From contig NC_072893.1 in NCBI RefSeq assembly GCF_027943255.1, forward strand, positions 101,563,784-101,627,783: DNA of 64,000 nucleotides, read 5' to 3'. The notes below the pieces were generated by a model. It worked only from the letters and a program-made list of their open reading frames with translations, searched no databases and was not told where the DNA came from. Each line of letters begins with the position of its first letter. Within the stretch, counting starts at the first letter, position 1. A program made the position numbers and the translations under genes. This document shows, one piece after another, positions 54,750-64,000 of the stretch. Origin of the DNA: Anastrepha obliqua. Its lineage: Eukaryota > Arthropoda > Insecta > Diptera > Tephritidae.

Positions 54750-55905
54750 TGATGCAAAAAACTCGTTAATATAAAAATTATAATTGTCGTTGAAAAAATA
54801 ATTTATTTTTGAGTTGATTTAAAAAAAAATTGGGAAAAAAATTTTCAGTAGCATCACGGGTAGGGACCTCCAAGAACGTATGTAAGTATGGCAAAAATAA
54901 AAAAAAATTTGTGCCCGCGAAATTCTAATCAAAGCAGCGAATGCCATGAATGTCATTTTGCTTTCCCCCATTTCAGCATACCAGAAAGTTAAAACCAAGA
55001 GTTAAAAATGTAAAATATGACTGACCTCTCAGACGTTTATTGCTTTGCAAAATTCCGAGTCCCTTTTTATGACTCTAAGGCATGTCATTGAAAAAGAGGT
55101 GTGTCTTTAGCTTTGTTGATTAAAAAAAAAATGGAAATGGTAGCTTCAAATAAACAGGATTAAGTGGATTTATTTTTCCTTTTTCAGTTAAAAATTCGCT
55201 TGCAAATCGAACTCTAGTTCCGCAGATAACACAAGAAGAAGATTTATAAAAAAATATTACTTAACGAAGGCATAAATTTCTTAGTGATCAAACATTTCTT
55301 TTGGACAAAAGTAAGCTAACATTTACTTTCTGCTGCTTCTTCAGCAGTAAATATCAGCTCGAGTAATTATTTCATAAAAAACTTTAATTAAAAATTCATA
55401 ACTTTATTAATTTCTTGGTTCTATAATTAATAAGTAAATTTAAATTTTACAAGGTTTCATTTAATTAATAAAGCATCAAAATCTAGCAAAAATTGCTAGG
55501 CGCCATGCTCTGAAGATTGATGTCATGCAAATAATCCAAAAGCGCTTCAAAATCTTAAGGCAGAACTGTATCCCTAGCATTCCAGGCGTTATGACCTTTA
55601 GCGCTTTATTCAGATATAAGATTTTTAAGCCGCTGAAAGACATAACGCAACAAAAGGTTTATGCTCCAGCTATATGGCAAAAATGACATAAGAGTATTTG
55701 CATTAACATAATTACCAACCACTTTTCATAAAATGCGTTTGGATATTCTTTAACAACACCATAATTTTTCCCCCATTTTCATTTTCGCCGATCATACATA
55801 CAAATTTTAAGAGTAAACTAACACAAGTAAGAAGGCAGCGAATGAATACCCACCCTCCAGGAATGACCTAAACTGATGAAATAAATTTTTAGTTCAGTAA
55901 AAGTA
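54750..55905. other. No recognisable gene
   Basis: AT-rich; no coding similarity recognised. Confidence 0.4.
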
Positions 55906-55908
55906 ACG

Positions 55909-56040
55909 GCAGCCGCCGTGGCCGAACGGGTTGGTGCGTGATTACCATTCGGGATTCACAGAGAGAACATTGTTTCGAGTCTCGGTGAAACACCAAAATC
56001 TAGAAAAACATTTTTCTAATAGCGGTCGCCCGAGTGATTA
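55909..56040 (+). mobile_element. tRNA-derived SINE, 3'-truncated
   Basis: GCAGCCGCCGTGGCCGAACG, GGTTGGTGCGTGATTACCAT (A-box region) and GTTTCGAGTCTCGGTG (B-box region) are followed by CACCAAAATCTAG and TTTTTCTAATAGCGGTCGCC. It matches the SINE at 18633 in the head and 26712 in the body. The rest of the body is absent. Confidence 0.8.
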
Positions 56041-56590
56041 AAAATTCGGTGCTCAGCTACTCTCAAATATTCAACAGTGTTATGCTTTTATCTCGTCACC
56101 ATCAAGAAAGCTTTTTTTTCTTTTATTATACTCAGGATATCAACTGTGCTGAAATTCCGATCCCAAAAACTCTCGAGCACTTACAAAAAATACGTTCACC
56201 ATATGGGACCCGCGGAGTTTCAAACAAAATTGATAAATTTTAAAGTCGCGTGAATTGTGAAGAAGGCTAAATTCCCGCAATTTCGAAAAATTGTAGTCTG
56301 TCTGACAGACTGCCAAAAATCGACAAATTGCGACTTTAGATTGAGAAGAGCTCGGGCACTTTCGATGCAATCATTCAGAACACGCCGTTGGATTAGCGTT
56401 TACAAGAAAAGTCAAATAAGTTTTATGTAATCAAACATTTTAGTATGGAAAGCAGTATGTGTTTTTGCGTTAAAATTTCATCCCTGGATGCCTCAATAAA
56501 TTGAGCTCCGAAAAGGTCGTTTAATACGAAATCAGCTTGCAACAGAGCCATTATTGCCGGTATATTAGAAACATAGCATCTTTTACATAC
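56041..56590. other. No recognisable gene
   Basis: No terminal repeats or coding similarity recognised. Confidence 0.4.
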
Positions 56591-56592
56591 TA

Positions 56593-57831
56593 CGGTGGTC
56601 AAAAAGTAAGGTGAATTTGGTTGTAAAATGAAAAATCTTTATTTATTCTTGTAAATCAATGTCATCCGCTTCAAAATAATCCGGTATAGCCATCAGCACC
56701 TTCTTCGATTCAACTTTTATCTCCTCAATCGACTTGAAACGCTTTCCCCGGAGTGGTCTCTTGAGTTTTGGGAATAGCCAGAAGTCACACGGAGCCAAAT
56801 CAGGCGAATACGGTGGTTGCGGAACGATATGCGTGGAATTTTTGGTGAAATGGTCACGAAGAACGAGTGCAGTGTGAGACGGTGCATTATCGTGATGCAA
56901 AAACCAAGAGTTGTTGGCCCATAGTTCTGGTCTTTTTAGACGAATTGCTTCACGTAAATGACGCATAACGCTCAAATAATATTCCTTATTAACAGTTAGG
57001 CCAGGTGGAAGGAATTCATAGTGCACCACACCACGAAAATCGAAAAAAACTGTCATCATGACCTTTATTTTTGAACGACTTTGACGTGCTCTTTTCGGTC
57101 TAGCCTCGCCTTTAGCACGATATTCGCTTGGTTGGTCGGTTGTTTCAGGGTCGTAAGCATAAATCCAAGTCTCATCTCCCGTAATGATGCATTTGAGCTT
57201 GTCCTGATAGTCTGAAAGCATTGTTTCACACACATCAACGCGACGACTTTTTTTCCAAGAAATTGAGAGTTTTCGGTACCAAACGAGATTTGACTTTTCT
57301 TAGGCCCAAATGGTATTTCAAAAGGGTTTTCATAGATCCTTCTGATATTCCGATCATATCAGTAAGGTCTTTAACAGTCAACCGACGATTTTTGAGCACT
57401 AATTCCTTCACTTTCTTGACGTGTTGGTCATCTGTTGACGTCGATGGTCGTCCGGAGCGCTCCAAGTCATCAACACGTTCTCGACCCTCTTTGAAGTCTT
57501 TGTACCACTTATAAACATTTTTCTGCGACATGGTCGAATCACCAAATGCCTTCTGCAGCATGCTAAACGTTTCCGCAGTCGAAATTTCATTCCGCAAACA
57601 AAATTTGATGGCACTTCTCTGCTCAATCAAATCAGACATTGTAAAAATCGAAATATTCACTCTTGGTCGTTTGGTAAACACAAGCGTAAATATATTACTG
57701 ATAATGACATTCACATGAAAGTTGGCCCAGATGTTATTAACAGTGCTGCCAACTCATGAAAAAAATAACTAGAGCGAAATTTTAATCCCGCGAAGTTTGA
57801 CAAATAAATTCACCTTACTTTTTCCCCACAG
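56593..57831 (-). mobile_element. mariner family M1, copy C (1239 bp)
   Basis: Ends CGGTGGTCAAAAAGTAAGGT (left, slightly diverged) and CTGTGGGGAAAAAGTAAGGT (inverted right), flanked by TA at 56591-56592 and 57832-57833. Confidence 0.93.
56643..57639 (-). pseudogene. mariner family M1 transposase, copy C, one frameshift and one C-terminal deletion
   Basis: From the ATG at 57639 the HTH half is open through SRLVPKTLNFLEKK. A homopolymer frameshift at about 57245-57255 then puts the remainder in the next frame, which is open to 56643: VCETMLSDYQDKLKCIITGD (first Asp), WFLHHDNAPSHTALVLRDHF (second Asp) and YSPDLAPCDFWLFPKLKRPL (third Asp), 34 residues apart. A deletion of about 70 bp removes the segment between VLMAIP and DYFE present in copy B. 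This is the best preserved of the three copies. Confidence 0.92.
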
Positions 57832-57833
57832 TA

Positions 57834-58342
57834 GTACATATCTGCAGATGGTTTTCGCGCCATTGCTAACACTCGTAAATGTACCCGCACATATGCAAAA
57901 ATAAGAGCAGATGCGAAATAATAAAGATTAAAAATTCACTTCCCTGCAGGTTATATACGCGTACAAATACAAAAGTACATGGAATTAAAAACTTGCACAG
58001 TTATGCATTCTGCTTATCCGAGTACGTTCCCCAATACGAGTATAATTAACAGCACATATTTATTTTCTTTATGTGCTCGGGAGATGCCGCCCTTAAGCAA
58101 TAAAACCAAAAGTAATTGCGTACAATTAAAGTAGTTTTGCGGTAACTTTTTCTCATTTTTAAGAGTTAAAGCGATAATAAAAAACACAAAGCAGTTACGG
58201 ACCGTTATGATCAACACAGGAATTCGGATAAAACTGAAAAGAAGAGGAATGCAGATTACCTTCCAATTATAGAATTTGGTCACTTTTCGGATTTGCATAG
58301 TAAACAAGAAACTGGATTCTTAGATGCATTGATTTTAAAATA
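57834..58342. other. No recognisable gene
   Basis: Nothing coding recognised. Confidence 0.4.
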
Positions 58343-58344
58343 TA

Positions 58345-58891
58345 GGGTTTTTCAATAGGTGCGCTTCAACTTTTTTCCAATAGGGAGGGCGAACGACGCA
58401 ATATTTTTTATGTTTTGCTTGTCATTTGTAAACTTCATTAGTATACATTTCATCATGGAACGCTACACACTTGAGCAACGATTGCAAATCGTGCAAATTT
58501 TTTATGCAAATAATCGTTCTGTTGCTGCTACTTTAAGAGCATTACGGCCATTTTACGGTCTATTTAACAAGCCGTCCCGTTTTGGGGCTATGTGAAGTCA
58601 TTGGTCTACAGTAACAAGCCGGCGACGATTTGTGAGCTGAGAGCCAATATTGAACGCGAAATTGCTGCAATCTCGGCCGATTTATGCAAAAGAGTGGTCG
58701 AAAATTGGGTTCAACGATTGGACTTCGTAAAACGTGCACGCGGTGGTCATGCAAAAGAAATCGAATTTCATACTTAAATGTATATGTTCAAAGTCAATAA
58801 TAAAAAAAAAAAAAAATTAGTTAAAAAAGTCAAACCGTTTGTGTTTTATTCAAAAAAGTTCAAAACTTGAAGCGCTCTTACTGAAAAACCG
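58345..58891 (+). mobile_element. 547-bp deletion derivative of a DD41D element
   Basis: Ends GGGTTTTTCAATAGGTGCGC (left) and CGGTTTTTCAGTAAGAGCGC (inverted right), both continuing TTCAA. TA flanks at 58343-58344 and 58892-58893. It keeps only the first and last parts of the transposase gene. Confidence 0.9.
58455..58777 (+). pseudogene. DD41D transposase with the whole catalytic core deleted
   Basis: The ATG at 58455 gives MERYTLEQRLQIVQIFYANN and VAATLRALRPFYG (first HTH). This is joined after about 45 codons to FWGYVKSLVYSNKPATICEL and VVENWVQRLDFVKRARGGHA, the C-terminus downstream of the third Asp, in another frame. All three Asp are gone. The N-terminus resembles that of the 36712 transposase (MERLTPQQRLQIVQLYYENQ). 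Confidence 0.9.
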
Positions 58892-58893
58892 TA

Positions 58894-59754
58894 TATTATA
58901 TAAATATATATTTACATAAAATGTGTATGTGAGTGTAAAAGTAAAATTTCAAATCAAAGACCAAAGGGAGAACTCAGACACCTGAAAACTCTTTTACTAG
59001 TAAAACTTAACTAAATCAACAAACAAAAGCGTGAAATTCTTTTCCATAAGTGATAGTAAACAAAATCATAAATTTCCTTTGAGAGTTGCGGAATTCACAT
59101 GTTTACAATTTCATTCAGCGACCTGCTGTTGTAGTCTTTTGAGCTGGAAATGCGGGAAATTTCGTTGAAAAGCGTTTGATATTAGAAAATTGTGCCCAAG
59201 AGTGCGTCAGTAAGGTAAACATGCTGCCATTTATATCTTTACGTCTGATTTCAAGTCATAATCAAATACATATGGATATACGAGTACATACATATGTGTG
59301 TGTAATATTTCTGAGCTTGAGAATAAATTTTTATTTATATACCTGCATACATACATCTACCGTGTACGGAAAACCTGGACTATTGTAGAATATATTTTGC
59401 TTAAAACTAGCAAGATTTGCCAATTTCCATGCACTTCGTTTTCTTTGATGTGAATAGGTCTTCTACTATACGAGTATGTGCCAAGTGTGTCAAAGTCGGA
59501 GAAATCAAAAACAAGCAAATCAAAACATAACTTAAACGGGCTTAAAATTTGTTCGAAGTCACTACATAAAAACTTTAAATGTAAATCATTAATTTATTAA
59601 TTTATTAGAAAAGTCACTATTTTAAATTTTGTTCCTATTGGCTAACATGCTAACATATAATATACAAATTTCACACCAAATTTGGTTTTTAGTCCCAATT
59701 AACAAAACTGGTTTTCCTCAAATCGTATTCCTTATTTCGTTTGCAGTGGTCGTC
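58894..59754. other. No recognisable gene
   Basis: AT-rich with TACATACATA-type simple sequence (about 59285-59295 and 59345-59356). Confidence 0.4.
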
Positions 59755-60120
59755 ATCAGTAAAGGTAGTTCTCATCCGAGGCTTTGTATATCTTTTCATT
59801 GGGGGGATTTTTAAGTGCCGGGTCCCAAACCCAGCGCACAACCAGCTATCGTGGAAAGCTTCGCCATCTTACTTTAGCTTACTCCCGTATGGGTGTTCAG
59901 AAGCTACCCAAAGGATACGTGGGCTGATCCCGGACCTTGTGAGCTGCTTGAACCATATGCAGAAGAATCGTCCTGGCCACTCCCAAGTGAATGGTGATCA
60001 GTAACTTTCCCCACTTACCTTGACTTCTACATATGGAACCATCCTCCAGATGGACTTTACATACTTCCGCAAATAAAAGTCGAAAGGTGTGCGTGAACTT
60101 CTACACATGGAACCACATTT
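59755..60120. repeat. GC-richer patch, possible old LINE 3' UTR
   Basis: Stands out from its AT-rich surroundings and lacks a coherent frame. It contains a short internal repeat, GACTTCTACATATGGAACCA near 60024 and GAACTTCTACACATGGAACC near 60094. The style resembles untranslated ends of R1/LOA LINEs, but I cannot confirm it. Confidence 0.3.
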
Positions 60121-61164
60121 CTTGGTCTTCTGAACATAAATTTTCCATTTTTGTATTTCGATTTGATTACATAAATTATTATATAATAATAATATTATTT
60201 ATTTAAGAATAATTTAGAAAATTTACATTTTCTTACAGACAATAGAGAGAGAGAAAAAAAAATTTAAAAATAAAAAATTTAGTATTATTTAATAATTTCC
60301 TTTAATAAGTACTAAGATCCACATATGTTTTGCTATAGAAAAATCAATATCAGACGAATATGAGAACAAGTTGAATTCTTTTAAAGGAAGGAGAATTGAG
60401 TCATAACGGTAAAAAATATCATGATTACGCAAGCTTCTAGAAGGGATATTGAAATAGATGCTTTCAAGTAAGAATGGGGAATCGCTCGTCTTATAAAATC
60501 ATAAGCAAAAGCAAGAGAAAGGATGATCCTCCGATCGATTAATTGATATCTTGCTTTGTAAAATGGAATCAGATCAACAAACTTCACTAAATATATGTAG
60601 ACAGCATATTTTGGTTTAGAGCAAACGAGAGAAGTGAAAAGTAATTTCAAAGTGTACAGGTCTGTGAATACGCAGCTGAAACAACGAATAAAAGCAAGTA
60701 TAGAATAGAACTTAGTTAAACAAGAGCCAGAAATCTAGTAGGAAGTAGGTAAAGGGGAAACGAGATGTTTGGATAAAGTTGGGTTGTGCCACAGCAATCA
60801 GCATCATGGTGAAAAAAATTCATAAGGTGTGGCCAATATCAGACCGTTAACCGAGCCTCGTGAAGTTCAAGGTATCAGCTGATTGGCTGATGTAACCGGG
60901 ACCATGACAGCAGTTTGTTTGAGATGGGGTTGGTGATATACGAAAAAAATCAACACAGCACACACCCAGTTTGTTTCGTTGCCGTCTGAACAACGAATGA
61001 TTGAACGAGTATGTGAATATGTATGAAATGAGTCGGCAGAATTCTGTTGCCGAGTCCCTGGTGATATGGCAGCCGAAGCGACTCGTTTAATTTCGTTTTT
61101 CACCATGGCAGATGGCCAAACTTGGGGTGCTATCATCCTTGAATCAGCAACGTTATTTCGATCC
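60121..61164. other. No recognisable gene
   Basis: Frames on the minus strand at 60381-60650 and 60867-61136 are unrecognised. Confidence 0.4.
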
Positions 61165-61710
61165 GCTTAGTTAGTGGTGAAAATTTTCAAATCATCGGCA
61201 TATACAAAAATTCAGAGTGGTTAAAACTAGATTTGGTTCGCACATTTTTGAACAGACCGGGCAAATGAGCAACGAGCACCGGCAAAACTGTTCGATGGTC
61301 ATTACTCAAAAATTTTCGAGTACTTCGAAGTATATCGAGTTTTTTCGATTAATTTGTGCTATGCTTGGGATTTTATGGCAGAATTTTTTTTTAATTTTTA
61401 AAAATTATTTATTCACATGTCGTTGGAAAACTAAAGAAATGCAAGAAAATAAAACTGAAAATTTTATAAAAAATTTGAAAATTTCTAACAAACATTGGAG
61501 CAGTTGTGCAATGGACAAGTTTCGAGCGTGTATCGAGCTACTGGCAGTGCCAGAAAAATTGAATAAAAACCTAAACCAGATAGTTTAGATATCAGGAGCG
61601 AATGACTAACTTTATCAAATGCTTTAGTGCAGTCTACATATATAATTAGTGTTGACTTGCCGAGATCGGCCAGACATATTGTTTGTATACCACCTTGATA
61701 AAAAAGTTCC
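61165..61710 (-). pseudogene. LINE reverse transcriptase relic with YADD
   Basis: On the minus strand, GKSTLIIYVDCTKAFDKVSH and SLLISKLSGLGFYS (first RT Asp, about 61590-61680) are followed much farther on by FVYADDLKIFTTN (YADD catalytic box, 61165-61215). The intervening region (about 61220-61590) has no clear RT motifs. The style (VIYxDxxKAFDKVxHxLLxxKL, FVYADDLKIF) is that of Jockey/CR1-like elements. Both ends are missing. A mariner relic lies immediately on its 5' side. Confidence 0.7.
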
Positions 61711-61734
61711 AGGAATATATTCAGAAAATTCAAA

Positions 61735-62775
61735 GCAAATTATTATTTCTGAAAAGTGATATTATCGCCTTCAAAGTACTCCCCATCAACTGCAACTCAC
61801 TTGTGCCCGTATTTGATCCAGCTCTCGAAACATATCTGGAACTCTATTTTCGGCATAGCCATCAGAGCCGTCTTCGATTTTTTCCATTACCTTCCTTGCG
61901 GCTGTTGAAACGCGTTCCCTGCAGTGGTTTCTTAACTCTACCAAGCAAAAAAATCGAGAGAGCCATATCAGGGGAATTCGATGGCTATTGAATAGTATTC
62001 GTTTTGTTCTTGGTCCACAATTCACATATAATGATGACACCGTGCGACGGTGGGTTGCCATGGTGCAAAATCCACAAATTTTTTGCCACAAATATGTTTT
62101 AATAGTCCTTATTAATTGTCTGACTTTTTGGCAAAAATTCGTGGTGTACAATGCTGTTGTAATCCATAAAAACCGTAAGTATTGCTTTCTACTTTAACAG
62201 AAAATGACGTGGTTTTTGTAGTCTTGGTTCATTCGTAACTCTCCATTCACTTGACTGATGTCTAGATTATGCGTCGCACTGATAAACTCACGTTTTCTAT
62301 GTCTCGTCCTCAGTAATGCTGCATTTGATGAATGTTGGGCGGATTCAACGTTGGAAATCATGTCTTTGGTGATATTAATGCGGCCCAGTTTTCCCAAATC
62401 ATCAACTACAAAACCCTGTACAGATCCATAAGCAATGTTCAAGTTGTCTTTCAACTCTCTGATGGTTAATGTGAGGTTATTGATTAAATTTTCTTTCACT
62501 TTTTTTATGGTTTTCAACGTTTTAATGTAATGTTATGGTTTCAATATCGTCGCCTGTCGTTGCAGTCCCGATTTATTCTCCAGCGTTCATACCACTCGTA
62601 AACGGCTGGTTTCTTAAGAATATCATTACCGGAACAGTTTAGCAACATTTCTAATATTTTCGCACCTTTGAATCCACTTATAACGCAAAATTTAATACAA
62701 ACTCGTGGTTTTAAATTCAAATCCATTTTTAAACTGAAAAAAATCGACAACACGTGCGGGATAGATTTATTCAAG
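61735..62775 (-). pseudogene. Ancient mariner transposase relic
   Basis: On the minus strand from about 62715 an HTH half is discernible: CIKFCVISGFKGAKILEMLL and KKPAVYEWYERWRINRDCND, then VKENLINNLTLTIRELKDNL, NIAYGSVQGFVVDDLGKLGR. The catalytic centre is degraded (FAPWQPTVARCHHY corresponds to the second-Asp block). The C-terminus ALMAMPKIEFQICFESWIKY and VAVDGEYFEGDNITFQK is clear near 61870-61765. Many stops and frameshifts. The left boundary GATAAAAAAGTTCCAGGAAT may be one terminus; the right terminus was not found. Confidence 0.75.
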
Positions 62776-63962
62776 ACGGCGTAGCTTGTACAAATGTCGA
62801 GCAGTGGCTATAAAATGCTGGTAGGAATTTTAATCACAGATGTGGCAACCGAACCAACAAAAAAACAAACAGAGCTCAAATTAGTAGACTCAGAGCGTCA
62901 CCTGGCGGTTGATCCGGGAAGCGTTTGATCAATGTGTTATAGCATTTGCATACATTTTAAAGCACTTCCAATCCTAAGAGAAGAAGTAGTAACATGGTTG
63001 GTGACTCTATATATCAATAGCGTAGAAACAATTCCTTTGACATCAACCCAATACTTAGCAGCTACCCAAAGTATAAGTAAAATAGTAAAAAGTATTCTAT
63101 AACTCGTTGATACTCTTGAATAAAAAAATTTATTCAACTACAATTTAACATTTTTATTATGGCACTTTTATAATACTGAATAAAGAAATACATAAAACTT
63201 TCTCAGGAAAAAAAATATTATTACTAAAACATTCATATTCATGTTCCTAATCCTATGAACATTTCTAGATAATTAGTCTCCAGTTAACCTCCTCATTACT
63301 GCCTTTACGAAATTCTCTCATGATTCCAGGGTTTCCCTGCATCATCGGCATTAGTAACTCTAGTAGGGCCTTCTTGCTAGTTTTTCACCGAAAAACTATT
63401 TTTCAACCTCTTATGCCATTAAAAAGTTGAAACACTTACATTTTTGTCCCTCATTAGTCCCTCACACTTCGCTGACTGAAAATTTCTTTTGAAAATGCCA
63501 ACACATTCTCCCATTTTCGTTAAGTTAATTTGGGATAAGAGAAAAGGGAATAGAAAAATCGTCCGGGGAGTTTTTATCTAGAATCAGGAATTTCTATCTA
63601 GAACACTATTGTGTTCATGATGTGACAATAAAGCAATTTTTAAGAATTTTCCTATATCCCTTTATCGCTGCTGAACAATTTCCCAAAACATGCTTAGTTT
63701 TTCCGCCGCTACAGAGGCCTAACCTCCTAAATATGTAATTTAAATAAATACGAACTACATACATACTTTTATGAAATTACTGCATTTACTGTTACTCCTG
63801 CATGCAGCATAGACGAGGTAAATAATCAGCTACCAAACTAACTTATAAACTTGAGGGAACTTCAAAAACAAAATGATTGCATTTCCTAACGCACGTCACG
63901 TCGCATCGAAGTTTGATTGACACGCTTTTGATGCTCAAAATTTTTTTGACGAGTGGTAAACA
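62776..63962. other. No recognisable gene
   Basis: Frame 62937-63137 (minus) is unrecognised. The final 100 bp, with ACGCACGTCACGTCGCATCG, could be an untranslated leader for the ORF starting at 63963. Confidence 0.35.
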
Positions 63963-64000
63963 TGAGTGAAGAACTAAAAGCAGTGAAAAAATGGCAGCAT
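63963..64000 (+). CDS. Possible ORF start, cut by window end
   Basis: ATGAGTGAAGAACTAAAAGC opens a frame MSEELKAVKKWQH that continues past the window edge. Only 13 codons are visible, so neither identity nor reality can be judged. It could be host or transposon. Confidence 0.25.

Overview
The window looks like intergenic DNA from a dipteran insect, most likely a tephritid fruit fly. The evidence is AT-rich sequence with CATA/TACATA-type microsatellites and a mixture of mariner, DD41D (rosa-type) Tc1/mariner, I-clade, R1/LOA-type, Jockey-type and R2/R4-type non-LTR elements, Helentron-like pieces and tRNA-derived SINEs. No complete host gene was recognised. The only host-like piece is a short segment resembling the N-terminal region of the mitochondrial complex I 51-kDa subunit (NDUFV1/ND-51) at about 19.6-19.73 kb.

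Layout. 0-12.8 kb: a mariner cut by the window edge; a 925-bp deleted mariner (2370-3294); a near-complete mariner with an open 335-aa transposase (5577-6826); a duplicated 3' part of an R2/R4-like LINE with TTTTA-rich tails (6.97-8.21 kb); a 520-bp deleted mariner (8377-8896); long TTTTA arrays; a LINE C-terminal relic (11.4 kb). 12.87-18.33 kb: a full-length I-clade retrotransposon (12886-18314) with both ORFs open and a perfect 13-bp target-site duplication. It is the most complete element in the window. 18.6-26.9 kb: SINE, 112-bp tandem duplication plus ND-51-like fragment, a DD41D element, an RT/endonuclease LINE pseudogene whose active site is damaged, a Helentron-like deletion derivative with an unusual inverted/direct repeat cassette, and tRNA-like SINE pieces. 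28.6-35.8 kb: a 500-bp Transib-like MITE with RSS-like CACAGTG ends, then R1/LOA-type LINE relics in both orientations with a mariner relic between them. 36.6-46.9 kb: a DD41D element whose transposase is open but lacks the first catalytic Asp, a 107-bp minisatellite abutting another Helentron-like fragment, Jockey RT, and the first of three related mariners. 47.8-58.9 kb: second and third copies of that mariner, a fold-back MITE, a mariner nested inside a long-TIR MITE (50521-52414), another DD41D relic, a SINE and a 547-bp DD41D deletion derivative. 58.9-64 kb: mostly featureless, with a LINE RT relic and an old mariner relic.

How they relate. Most proteins here are parasites of the same genome. 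The I-clade element encodes its own gag-like and endonuclease/RT/RNase H proteins and looks potentially autonomous. The DNA transposons are mostly non-autonomous deletion products, which would need a functional transposase supplied elsewhere. Coordinates of element ends are base-exact where terminal repeats and TA or longer duplications are visible, and approximate for relics.
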